Shown piece after piece: positions 34,400 to 41,859 of a stretch of DNA of 64,000 bases. The number at the start of each line of letters is the position of its first letter. Within the stretch, counting starts at the first letter, position 1. This DNA comes from Tsukamurella pseudospumae (lineage in GTDB: Bacteria > Actinomycetota > Actinomycetes > Mycobacteriales > Mycobacteriaceae): the NCBI RefSeq assembly GCF_001575205.1, contig NZ_LSRE01000044.1:186001-250000 (forward strand), read 5' to 3'. A program made the position numbers and the translations under genes. Below the pieces are notes generated by a model. The model was given only the letters and a program-made list of their open reading frames with translations. It was not told the origin of the DNA and did not search any database.

Positions 34400-34768
34400 A
34401 TGCGCGGATGGAAGCTGGCCGGGGTCGGCCTAGCGGTGGGGACGCTGGTCCTGACGGGATGCGGGGGCGGAGACGATCGCGTCACGGCCGAACAGGTCGC
34501 TGAAAAGTGCAACAAGGACTCCAGCTATTTGACGCTGGGGTCGGACAAGAAGTCGATCGAGTACAACTTCTTCGCTGGCACCCAGGCCGCGGAGGATGTG
34601 TACAACTGCCTCCTGAAGGAGTCGGGCGCACCGTCGAGCGTCGACTACAAGGTGAAGGAGACACGGCCGATTGACGGGACGCAGAGCGTGTCGTGGGACG
34701 GCTGGGAGATGAATTGGAACTACGGAGGTAGCGGCAAGGGCACGCGCATCCTCCTAGAGGAGAAGTAG
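34400..34768 (+). CDS. Small lipoprotein encoded by the element
   Basis: A 122-residue protein with a lipoprotein signal peptide: basic MRGWK, hydrophobic core and lipobox LTGC (Cys21). The mature part holds two further cysteines (AEKCNKD and VYNCLLKE) that may form a disulfide. ATG at 34400 is preceded by AAGGAGG at good distance and by its own promoter, opposite to neighbouring genes, which suggests expression in the integrated state. Temperate phages often carry such lipoproteins for superinfection exclusion; that function is inferred here. Confidence 0.8.
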   Translation: MRGWKLAGVGLAVGTLVLTGCGGGDDRVTAEQVAEKCNKDSSYLTLGSDKKSIEYNFFAGTQAAEDVYNCLLKESGAPSSVDYKVKETRPIDGTQSVSWDGWEMNWNYGGSGKGTRILLEEK

Positions 34769-35175
34769 GCTCGTCGGGCCGCTCCGAACAGCCGAAACCC
34801 CCGCCTAGGAGAATTGAAAGCGGTCGCTTCGCCTCGGCGGGGGTCGGTTGCGGGGAGAGAGCCGGACCGTGGCTCTCTCCTCCGCGCCGCGTCGGACAAG
34901 TCGACGACGCGCGACAGGGACAAGTCAACCTGTCGTCGGGTTGCGGAACAGGTACCGCTCCCCGAGATTGTGGCCGGGCTCTGCCCGGCGTCTCCTGTTC
35001 AGTTTGGTGCGGCCCGTGGGCTGCGTGCTGCGGTTGCTCAGCCGCCTATCGCGGGCCGCTGCCGTTCGCGGTGGCTGCCTGCGGTGCGTGGGTGGCCCCC
35101 ACGGGCTACCCGGTGCCGCGTCAACCGCCCTGCTCCGATCTGCGTGGCGTGGCGTCGTCCGGAATCGGCCGGCGA
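34769..35175. other. 407-bp region between convergent genes
   Basis: Only GC-rich open frames without family features are seen. ACCCCCGCC (34797-34805) can pair with GGCGGGGGT (34836-34844), enclosing a smaller AAGCG/CGCTT hairpin, a possible terminator for the lipoprotein gene. Nothing else recognised. Confidence 0.5.
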
Positions 35176-35583
35176 TCATTGCCGGACCTTTCGGCCTGCT
35201 GCTGCGCTACGACGCGCGGGGTTCGGTTTCGCGGTCACGGTGAGCTGCTTCTGGGCCTTGTCGAGCGAGGGCGTCACGTCGAGGCGGCGATTGGGCTTGC
35301 CGTGATAGCCCGCGATCCCCTTGACGACCACGCCTCGGCCTGCGGGTGATCGGAACTCGGCCCCGACCTTCACGCCTTTGTAATCTCCGCCCTGGCCTAC
35401 GACGAGGTGCTTCTCGAAGCTGCCGTTCACGTAGGCGTTGCCGACTGACTTCCCGACCTTCTTCGAGTAGGTCTTGGCTGCGGTGTTCGCGGCCGACTTC
35501 GCTCCCTTGGCGGTGGACCCGATCTTCGATCCGGCCCCCGCGAACCGCCCCTGACGGTCCCGCTTGAAGCTGCGGCGGCTCAC
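35176..35583 (-). CDS. Small basic phage-like protein
   Basis: A 135-residue, strongly basic protein starting with RDRQGRFAGAGSK, a motif common in phage head-associated proteins, followed by an Ala/Lys helix (TAKGAKSAANTAAKTYSKK). The second half is beta-like (GVKVGAEFRSPAGRGVVVKG). GTG start overlaps the stop of the upstream gene (GTGA, 35580-35583). It is the last gene of the capsid operon; a scaffold, decoration or DNA-binding role is possible but unproven. Confidence 0.65.
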   Translation of the reverse strand: MSRRSFKRDRQGRFAGAGSKIGSTAKGAKSAANTAAKTYSKKVGKSVGNAYVNGSFEKHLVVGQGGDYKGVKVGAEFRSPAGRGVVVKGIAGYHGKPNRRLDVTPSLDKAQKQLTVTAKPNPARRSAAAGRKVRQ

Positions 35584-35840
35584 GACGACCCTCCATCGCC
35601 GGGACCGCTCGCGCTCGATCCGCGCGCGTTGCGGTCGGCCAGCTCAGCGGCCAGGGCGCGCAGACCAGCGGGCTCCTCGGCGCGCGGAGCCATCCCGCAG
35701 TACATTCCCCCTTCGCGCGGAAGGGCTTCCGCGAGGTCGGGAGGCGTGAGACCCGGTCCCCAGCTGAACTCGCTGGGTTCCAGCTCGGTCCGGTCCACCG
35801 GCGACAGACGCCTATCGCGGCGTCCGGCAGAGCGGCTCAT
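35580..35840 (-). CDS. Small protein between capsid and basic protein genes
   Basis: An 86-residue hydrophilic, Glu/Arg-rich protein (PPDLAEALPREGGMYCGM, AGLRALAAELADRN). Its ATG overlaps the capsid stop (ATGA, 35838-35842 region) and its stop overlaps the next GTG, so all three are co-translated. No family recognised; a capsid-size or assembly factor is conceivable. Confidence 0.6.
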   Translation of the reverse strand: MSRSAGRRDRRLSPVDRTELEPSEFSWGPGLTPPDLAEALPREGGMYCGMAPRAEEPAGLRALAAELADRNARGSSASGPGDGGSS

Positions 35841-37000
35841 CAGCGCCACGTCCAGTCGGGCACGTCGTACGCGCCGGACGCCTTCACCTGGACCACGCAG
35901 GCCGCGCCCCGGTATCGGACGCCCGTACCAAAACCCCTTGCGTAAAAGCTGTCCTGGAGCGGGTACCGCTGATCGCGACCCGGAATCATTCGCAAGCCCT
36001 GGTAGCTCGGGTTCGCGTGCTGGCGGAAGGCGACCGGGTTCCGGCTGCTGTTCGGCCCACCGGTCGCCACGACGGTGACGTAGCCGACGGGCAAGTAGTG
36101 CGACTCGATCACCCAACTAGGCCCGTAGCTACCCGCGACCGGCAGGCCGCCGAACTCGGCGGGCGCGACCTTGCCGACGATGTTCTCCGGCGTGAGGTAC
36201 GCCGGGGCGCTCGCCGACGGGATGAAGTCGAACTTCGACACGATGCCGTTGGTCTCCACGCCCGCGCGGAAGGTGCTGATCAGCTCGCCCTCGTTGGGGT
36301 GGCAGAGGATCACCAGCTGCGAATTGCCGTCGACGCCGAAGCCCTTCGAGCGGACCTGATTCAGCGCGTCCAGGAGGTCGCCCGGGTCGAGCGCTGCGTT
36401 CCCCGAAACGAGGTAGTGGCTGTTCTCGGGCGGGAAGGTCTGACCCGCGTACGGGGGCGGGATCATCCCGTCAGTGCCGTTGTAGAGGCCATACACGGGA
36501 GTCGAAAACTCGTTCGATCCCTGCGTCGGGTCGAACAGCCGACGAAGGATGTTCCCCGTGGTCAGACGGTTATCAGCCTCGAACGCGCGGTCGATCACGC
36601 TGCGGACCTGCTCAGCGCTGGCATCGCGCAGGAATCGCCATGTGAAACGCGATGCGATGTCGTAATCCGTGTAGGTGTAACCGAGAATCAGGGCGTTCGG
36701 CTCCGCGCGGAGGCCGGTCGGCTCGCCGAATTCCGACGCTTCCTCGAAGTGATCCCCGCCGAGGGACTGCGGAATGGCGTCGCCCGGCGCGACCGTCGGA
36801 TACGAGATCAGCGCGGCCAGGGCGGAGCGCTTCTGGTTCCACATCTGCATCGCGGTCTGCGCCTGCGTCCAGAGGGAAGCGAGGTCGACGCCGTCGGCGG
36901 TCTGATTGACCAGGACGTCACCGCTGGTCGAGTAGCCGGTGGCCTGGTCGCCGCCGAACGCGAACAAATCGCGGAAGCGGGCGGAATTAATGGTGTTCAT
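35840..37000 (-). CDS. Major capsid protein (HK97-fold type)
   Basis: A 386-residue protein resembling actinophage major capsid proteins: helical N-terminus (SARFRDLFAFGGD), DASAEQVRSVIDRAFEADNRLTTGNILRRLFD, GYTYTDYDIASRFTWRFLRD (each partly quoted: YTYTDYDIASRF) and a beta-rich C-terminal half ending RGAACVVQVKASGAYDVPDWTWR (key VQVKASGAYDVPDW). It is the only structural gene in the element. ATG at 37000 has GGAGAAA upstream. It could build satellite-specific shells or interfere with helper capsids. Confidence 0.72.
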   Translation of the reverse strand: MNTINSARFRDLFAFGGDQATGYSTSGDVLVNQTADGVDLASLWTQAQTAMQMWNQKRSALAALISYPTVAPGDAIPQSLGGDHFEEASEFGEPTGLRAEPNALILGYTYTDYDIASRFTWRFLRDASAEQVRSVIDRAFEADNRLTTGNILRRLFDPTQGSNEFSTPVYGLYNGTDGMIPPPYAGQTFPPENSHYLVSGNAALDPGDLLDALNQVRSKGFGVDGNSQLVILCHPNEGELISTFRAGVETNGIVSKFDFIPSASAPAYLTPENIVGKVAPAEFGGLPVAGSYGPSWVIESHYLPVGYVTVVATGGPNSSRNPVAFRQHANPSYQGLRMIPGRDQRYPLQDSFYARGFGTGVRYRGAACVVQVKASGAYDVPDWTWR

Positions 37001-37427
37001 GGTTTCTCCGAATCGGTAGGTGTGACTGGATCCGTCGGGGCTCTATCTCGACGACGCCGGTCCCTGACCAAGCGGATGAATTGCGCGATGCGCGGGTGAA
37101 ACTGAATTGCGGATCTTGTGAGCCTGCTGCGACCGCTGGTCGCCCTTCGCCGCGCGGGGTCCTGCCCCTGCTGCGGCGCGCTGGCTACAGCCACCGTACG
37201 CCCACCGTCCGAGGGGCTGCCAGCGTCCGCAGGAGAGCCGGCGAATCGCTGATCGGACGGTGCCGTGCCACCCCCGTGCTACCCACCGGCGCTAGTTAGG
37301 CGCTGCGCCACCGGTGGCCGCTACTGCTCAACCGGTGCTCAAATACTTGCTCTCACCTGCGAGTCTACGGAATCGACAACCGCATCATGCCTGGTGGCGT
37401 ATCTCGGAGCACGGCGGACCGCAGGTT
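37001..37427. other. 427-bp right-end region of the element
   Basis: Between the capsid start and attR. It holds the capsid operon leader, the arm-type repeats at 37263-37284, and just before attR the palindrome GGTTTTCAAAACC (37424-37436). No gene is supported here. Confidence 0.6.
37263..37284 (+). promoter_or_regulatory. Arm-type integrase sites near attR
   Basis: CCCGTGCTACCC (37273-37284), identical to the two copies near attL, preceded head to tail by the one-mismatch copy CCGTGCCACCC (37263-37273); 143 bp from the attR core. Confidence 0.6.
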
Positions 37428-37470
37428 TTCAAAACCCGTCCAGTGTGAGTTCGAGTCTCACCGGGGGCAC
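37428..37470 (+). repeat. attR core, 43-bp direct repeat
   Basis: Identical to 25251-25293. It is a displaced tRNA 3' half without acceptor or D arm, so not a functional tRNA. Host sequence resumes right after GGGGGCAC with AGTACGG. Confidence 0.95.
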
Positions 37471-37495
37471 AGTACGGATCGACTGGTTCGTTGGG

Positions 37496-37864
37496 TCAGT
37501 AGCCGTTGCAGTCGGCGACGATGATCTTCCCGCCCCCTGCCCGGGCGAGCGCATCGTCTTTGGCGAACGCGAGTCTGTCGTGGACAGCGCCTTTGATGCC
37601 TTTGGGTCCTTGCGCGACAGCGCCGCAACCCTCGAAGACGACGACGACCCTGCATGCAGCGCGCCCACACCCGCGCAGTGCACTCGCCGATGCCTTCTGC
37701 GGACTTGATGACATCGTCGTGTCTCCCCAGTGGCCCGCTCCGTCGACGGCCAAGGCGCCCCAGTACACGCCAGCACCCGCTGGAGCGGGGCCCGCCACAG
37801 CGACGGCAGCGCCGCAGACCGCGACGGCACTCAACCTTCTTGTGAACGTCGCGATTCCGGTCAT
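37496..37864 (-). CDS. Secreted DUF4189-like protein
   Basis: A 122-residue protein with a Sec signal peptide (MTGIATFTRRLSAVAVCGAA..., cleavage near AGAG, residue 32) and a mature domain YWGALAVDGAGHWG, ALRGCGRAACRVVVVFEGCGAVA that fits DUF4189-type small cysteine-containing secreted proteins of mycobacteria. Cysteines in CGRAAC and EGCG may be disulfide bonded. ATG at 37864 follows AAAGGAG. It is the first host gene to the right of attR. Function unknown. Confidence 0.75.
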   Translation of the reverse strand: MTGIATFTRRLSAVAVCGAAVAVAGPAPAGAGVYWGALAVDGAGHWGDTTMSSSPQKASASALRGCGRAACRVVVVFEGCGAVAQGPKGIKGAVHDRLAFAKDDALARAGGGKIIVADCNGY

Positions 37865-37963
37865 GATTGCTCCTTTGTTGTCGGGTTTCCCGATATTGAC
37901 GCTAGGGCGCACAGTCGCTGTCGACCATCCTCTGAACGGATGACTGTGAGCCCGGTTGTGGCA

Positions 37964-38002
37964 ATACGATCGTATGGTAGCTTGAGGCAATACGAACGTA
38001 TT
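37964..38002. promoter_or_regulatory. Paired palindromic operators before the membrane protein-TetR operon
   Basis: ATACGATCGTAT (37964-37975) is a perfect palindrome; AATACGAACGTATT (37989-38002) is nearly so and shares ATACG/CGTAT arms. Centres are 26 bp apart. They precede an operon that ends in its own TetR gene, so autoregulation is likely. Confidence 0.6.
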
Positions 38003-38022
38003 GGTCGATCGAGGAGGGCTCT

Positions 38023-38616
38023 GTGTTCCGGATTCTGGAAGTCGTCGGCATGCTCGCGCCTGTCGCGGGGATCGTCATCATGGTGATCTACCGGCGACGT
38101 GCGACCGCGGGCGTCGTGTGGGGCGTCGCCGGTGCGATCGTTGCGTTGATCGCTTCCGTTGTCGGGTTCCTGGGCCCGCGGCTGTCGTTGCTGGGCGGAG
38201 GAACCGACTCCGGCGACGCGCTGCTCGACAACCTGCACTCGTGGGCGCTGTTGCGCGTGGCGCTGCTCCTGGTCAGCGTGATCCTGCTGGTCATCGGAGC
38301 GTTCTCCGGGCGCGACGGCACCCGCACTCCCGTCGGGTGGCTGGCCGGCGGAATCCCACTGGTCCTGGTCGGTTTCGCGCTGACCTTCGTGCACGTCGAC
38401 TTCGGCGCGGACAGCGAGGGGGCGTCGGAGATCGTCGGTCTCCTCGTGGAGACGGCGCAGTTCGCCCTCCTGGGCCTGGGTGTCCTGCTGCTCTGCCTCG
38501 CCGTGGTCAGCGGTCGCTCGACTTCCGACGGGCGTCGTGAGCCTGCGCAGATGGTGGTCGGAGCGGCCATGCAGGCCAAGCAGTTCTACGATCGTGCTCA
38601 TGCCCGCCGCCGCTGA
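38023..38616 (+). CDS. Polytopic membrane protein of unknown function
   Basis: A 197-residue protein with about five membrane segments (residues 8-22, 30-50, 72-92, 102-122, 140-162) and a basic hydrophilic tail. GTG start at 38023 is preceded by GAGGAGGG. It overlaps the downstream TetR gene by 17 bp and lies behind the paired operators, so it is probably the regulated target; a role in membrane stress or efflux cannot be proven. Confidence 0.75.
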   Translation: MFRILEVVGMLAPVAGIVIMVIYRRRATAGVVWGVAGAIVALIASVVGFLGPRLSLLGGGTDSGDALLDNLHSWALLRVALLLVSVILLVIGAFSGRDGTRTPVGWLAGGIPLVLVGFALTFVHVDFGADSEGASEIVGLLVETAQFALLGLGVLLLCLAVVSGRSTSDGRREPAQMVVGAAMQAKQFYDRAHARRR

Positions 38617-39133
38617 CGCTCTCACCGACCAGGTCATCGCGCAGATCTCCGAGGCGGGACTCGACGGGCTGAGCGTCCGTACCGTCGCAACGCGGGCCGG
38701 AGTGTCGATCGGCGCGGTGCAGCACCACTTCCCGACCAAGGCGGCGATGCTCCGGGCCGCGCTCCGCACCGTCGCCGCCCGGGCTGCCGAGCGCTACCGC
38801 GGGGCCGCGGAGGTCGACGATGTCCGCCAGCGCCTCGTGGCGCTCCTCGTTCTGCTCGTGCCGGACGACGTCGGTGACGACACCGCCCGGGTGTGGGTGG
38901 CCTTCTCCGCCCGTGCGCTCACCGACCCCGAGATTGGGGAGGTGTACCGCGACCTGTGGTCGCGGTTACGTTCTGCCATAGCGGATCTCATGGCGGAGGC
39001 GGGCATTCCGGTGACCGACGCGCAACGCCGCGCGACGGCGGCGCTCGCGCTGGCCGACGGACTCACCGTCGACGTCCTCGCGGGCGCGATTCCGGTCGAG
39101 GAGGCGCGGGCGATCATCGTCGGCGTGGTCTGA
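38600..39133 (+). CDS. TetR-family regulator
   Basis: A 177-residue TetR protein: HTH at residues 5-50 (LSVRTVATRAGVSIGAVQHHFPTKAAML, key GVSIGAVQHHFPTK) and a helical ligand domain. It overlaps the membrane-protein gene by 17 bp, so they are co-transcribed, and it likely binds the operators at 37964-38002. The 3' end overlaps the convergent PlsC gene by 20 bp. Confidence 0.88.
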   Translation: MPAAADALTDQVIAQISEAGLDGLSVRTVATRAGVSIGAVQHHFPTKAAMLRAALRTVAARAAERYRGAAEVDDVRQRLVALLVLLVPDDVGDDTARVWVAFSARALTDPEIGEVYRDLWSRLRSAIADLMAEAGIPVTDAQRRATAALALADGLTVDVLAGAIPVEEARAIIVGVV

Positions 39134-39788
39134 CGCTCGGACCCCCGGGTGCGTAGTGGTCGACGTACTGCTGGCCGGTCAGCTCCTGGATCCGGCGCTG
39201 CACCGCGTCGGTCGCACCGCGGACGCCGGATTCGGCGAGGACGGTGCCGATCTCGATCGGCCTGCCGAATCGCACGCCGACCCGACCCCGGTTGAGGGTG
39301 CGCTGGGGGCCGGGAGGATTGACGATGTCCGTGCCGCGCAGGCCGACAGGGATCACGAGTGCTCCTGGGACGCGCTCGGCGACCCGGGCGAGCCCGGTGT
39401 GGCCGCGGTAGAGGCGCCCGTCAGGCGAACGTGTGCCCTCGGGGTAGATTCCCCAGGCTCCGCCCCGACGGAGGTGATCGACCGCCGCGTCCAGCGCGGC
39501 GGAGTCGCCGCCCGAACGGTCGACGGGAATCTGACCCGCGGACCGGAAGAACCAGCGCGAGAGGCGCCCACGGATCCCTGTGCCGGTGAAGTACTCGAGT
39601 TTCGTCAGGAACGCGATCTCCCGCGGTGACGCCAACGGCAGGATCAGCGAATCGACCTCCGCGAGGTGGTTCGCCGCCAGGATCACCGGCCCGCTGTCCG
39701 GGATGTTCTCCACGCCTGTGACATCGACGCGGACGACGGTCCGCAGAGCGGGTTCGAGCAGTACGTGTTTGTACAGGGCGTAGAACAT
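39114..39788 (-). CDS. 1-acyl-glycerol-3-phosphate acyltransferase (PlsC family)
   Basis: A 224-residue acyltransferase with the catalytic NHLAEVD (H-x4-D) motif, a FRSAGQIPVDRSGGD block and EGTRSPDGRL. It acylates lysophosphatidate or a similar acceptor at the membrane. ATG at 39788 gives the family N-terminus MFYALYKHVLLEP. Divergent from the next TetR gene; operators lie between. The last 20 bp overlap the TetR gene at 38600 tail to tail. Confidence 0.87.
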   Translation of the reverse strand: MFYALYKHVLLEPALRTVVRVDVTGVENIPDSGPVILAANHLAEVDSLILPLASPREIAFLTKLEYFTGTGIRGRLSRWFFRSAGQIPVDRSGGDSAALDAAVDHLRRGGAWGIYPEGTRSPDGRLYRGHTGLARVAERVPGALVIPVGLRGTDIVNPPGPQRTLNRGRVGVRFGRPIEIGTVLAESGVRGATDAVQRRIQELTGQQYVDHYAPGGPSVRPRRR

Positions 39789-39812
39789 CGCATGACTCCT
39801 GACATGGCGGGC

Positions 39813-39872
39813 GTAGACAGTGTCTACCAGGTGGGTCTTGCCAGTCTGCCTACATCTGTAGACACTGTCAAC
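39813..39872. promoter_or_regulatory. Two TetR-type operators between plsC-like and TetR genes
   Basis: GTAGACAGTGTCTAC (39813-39827) is a perfect palindrome around a central G; GTAGACACTGTCAAC (39858-39872) is its complement form with one arm mismatch. Centres are 45 bp apart, one near each divergent start. Confidence 0.65.
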
Positions 39873-40415
39873 GTGGACGCGACACGAGATGCACTGGTCC
39901 GGGCCGGCACCGCGATGGTGGACGCCGACGGGATCGGTGCCGTCGGCGTCCGTTCGGTCGCCGCCGCCGCGGGCCTGTCCCACGGGGCGCCGCGCCGGTA
40001 CTTCCCGACGCTGACCGCGCTGCTGGCGGCGATCGCGAGGGAGGGGGTCCTCGACCTCGACCGTGAACTCGGGCCTGCACTGCACAGCGGAGTCGGCGAC
40101 GCGGCCGTCGCGTATTGGCGCTACTCCGTCACCCGTCCGTACATGTTCGATCTGATCTTCAGGCACGACCTCCTCGCCGGGGCGGGTGGTGACCTGCGTG
40201 GAATCACGGGCGTATGGATCGACGCTCTCGCGGATCGCCTCGGGGGCGTCGACCGCGCGATCGAGATGTGGTCCGCCGTGCACGGCCTGTGCGTTCTCAC
40301 GCGCACCGAGGCGGTCGCCGTCGCGGGGGTCGCGGTGGACGAGGCGTACGTCCACGCGTTCGCCGAGCGCCTCGCGGCATCGACGTCAGGAACGAACGAC
40401 GCCGCCCGCTCCTGA
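39873..40415 (+). CDS. TetR-family regulator
   Basis: A 180-residue TetR protein with HTH IGAVGVRSVAAAAGLSHGAPRRYFPTLTAL (key GLSHGAPRRYFPT) and a short C-terminal domain (DLIFRHDLLAG, EMWSAVHGLCVL) of TetR_C_13-like type. GTG at 39873 is chosen because it starts at the family N-terminus and leaves both operators upstream; no RBS is visible, so translation may be leaderless. It probably represses the divergent acyltransferase and itself. Confidence 0.85.
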   Translation: MDATRDALVRAGTAMVDADGIGAVGVRSVAAAAGLSHGAPRRYFPTLTALLAAIAREGVLDLDRELGPALHSGVGDAAVAYWRYSVTRPYMFDLIFRHDLLAGAGGDLRGITGVWIDALADRLGGVDRAIEMWSAVHGLCVLTRTEAVAVAGVAVDEAYVHAFAERLAASTSGTNDAARS

Positions 40416-40451
40416 ATCAGGAGCGGGCGGCGTCGTGAGAAACGGTGCTAC

Positions 40452-41768
40452 TCAGTACTTGCCGAAGGCGAGCGCCACGTCGTGGCCGCCGAAGCCGAAC
40501 GAGTTGTTCAGCGCGTACTTATAGTCGCCCTTACGTGCCTCGCCGTGCACCACGTCGAGCTCGATTTCGGGGTCCTGGTTCTCCAGGTTGAGGGTCGGCG
40601 GGATGACGCCGTCGCGCAGCGACAGCACCGTCAGGGCGGCCTCGAGGGCGCCGACGGCGCCGATCGAGTGGCCCAGCGCGCCCTTGGGGGCGTAGATCGC
40701 CGCGTCGGTGCCGACGACCGCGTTGATGGCCTTGGCCTCGGCGAGGTCGCCGATCGGGGTCGCGGTGGCGTGCGCGTTGATGTAATCGATGTCCGCGCGG
40801 GTCAGGCCGGCGGTCTCCATCGCGCGCTTCATGGCGCGAGCGGCGCCGCCGCCCTCGATGTCGGGGGAGACCATGTGGTAGCCGTCGGAGGTGATGCCGG
40901 CGCCGAGCAGGCGCGCGATGGGCTTCGCGCCGCGGGCGAGCGCGTGCTCCTCGGTCTCGATGATCATCAGGGCCTGGGCCTCGCCGAAGACGAAGCCGTC
41001 ACGGTCCTTGTCGAACGGACGCGATGCCGCGAGCGGATCGTCGTTGCGGGTCGACAGGGCGCGCATCATCGCGAACGGGGCGATGACGGGGCTGTCGATG
41101 CGTCCCTCGATGCCGCCGCAGACGGCGATGTCGGCGTCGCCCATGACGATCTGGCGCCACGCGTGGGCGATGGCCTCGTTGCCGGTCGAGCACGCGGAGA
41201 CGGGGGCGATGGCACCGGCGCGGGCGCCGATCTCCAGCGCCGAGACGGCGCAGGCACCGTTCGGCATGGCCATCTGCACGGTGAACGGCGAGACCTTGCG
41301 GACGCCGTGATCGCGCAGCGCGTCGACGGCCTCGACCATCGACTCGCCGCCGCCGAGACCCGTGCCGACGACCGCCGCGAGGCGGTTGTGGTCGACGTCG
41401 GGGCGGCCGGCCTTGTCCCACAGCCGCTTGGTGATGACGTGCGCGGCCTGCTCCACGTAGGACATGCGGCGCTTGGACACGTGCTGCTTGCTGATGTCGC
41501 CCGCGTACTTGCGGTCGGGACGCTCGGGAACCTCCGAAGTGGGGTCCTCGAGGAGCTGGCCGCCGAAGCGGACCGGAAGATCGGCGATGTCGACGCCGAT
41601 GAAGTCGCCCTTGAGCTCGCGGATACCGCTCTTGCCGGCGAGGAGGCCCTCCCACGTGGACTCGGTGTCGGTGCCGATCGAGGTGGTCATCTCGATCGCG
41701 GTGACGACGACGTTGGGGAACTGTCCGCCGAGCGTGCTGAAACTACGGATGTCTGCCATGCCTTCCAT
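40452..41768 (-). CDS. Beta-ketoacyl-ACP synthase, KasA/KasB type
   Basis: A 438-residue condensing enzyme of the mycobacterial FAS-II type: [16 protein letters not shown] near the start, catalytic Cys in [11 protein letters not shown], His in [12 protein letters not shown] and [14 protein letters not shown], and the C-terminal [18 protein letters not shown]. It elongates acyl-AcpM chains, e.g. for meromycolate synthesis. Residues mix KasA-like and KasB-like features. It stands outside a fabD-acpM-kas operon, so it may be an additional paralogue. An ATG three codons in (41759) is an alternative start. Confidence 0.88.
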   Translation of the reverse strand: MEGMADIRSFSTLGGQFPNVVVTAIEMTTSIGTDTESTWEGLLAGKSGIRELKGDFIGVDIADLPVRFGGQLLEDPTSEVPERPDRKYAGDISKQHVSKRRMSYVEQAAHVITKRLWDKAGRPDVDHNRLAAVVGTGLGGGESMVEAVDALRDHGVRKVSPFTVQMAMPNGACAVSALEIGARAGAIAPVSACSTGNEAIAHAWRQIVMGDADIAVCGGIEGRIDSPVIAPFAMMRALSTRNDDPLAASRPFDKDRDGFVFGEAQALMIIETEEHALARGAKPIARLLGAGITSDGYHMVSPDIEGGGAARAMKRAMETAGLTRADIDYINAHATATPIGDLAEAKAINAVVGTDAAIYAPKGALGHSIGAVGALEAALTVLSLRDGVIPPTLNLENQDPEIELDVVHGEARKGDYKYALNNSFGFGGHDVALAFGKY

Positions 41769-41859
41769 GAAACAGGATCGGACCGCCCTTCCGCCTGTTG
41801 TCAGGTGAGAAGTTCACAGCCGTCTCTTGTGGGATCGTCACGAACCGTTCGGTTCACTG

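Larger units (their letters stand above)
25251..37470. mobile_element. 12.2-kb integrated phage-satellite-like element (PICI-like, capsid-encoding)
   Basis: It is bounded by 43-bp direct repeats in a tRNA gene and paired arm-type repeats inside both ends. Left to right: two cargo genes, tyrosine integrase and serine recombinase, a terminase-small-like Zn protein, an iteron region, primase-polymerase/helicase, two uncharacterised genes, an HTH/excisionase-like gene, a lipoprotein on the other strand, two small genes and a major capsid gene. Portal, large terminase, protease, tail, holin and lysin genes are absent and could not fit. Such an element must borrow packaging and tail functions from a helper phage; this role is inferred from gene content. 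Confidence 0.85.

Noticed and set aside
34925-35243. Short open frames in the gap between lipoprotein and basic protein genes
   Set aside because: Low-complexity Arg-rich translations in several frames, no RBS and no family features.
37428-37470. Second tRNA gene copy at attR
   Set aside because: Only the anticodon loop to 3' end is present; no acceptor 5' strand or D arm upstream, so it is a displaced tRNA fragment.
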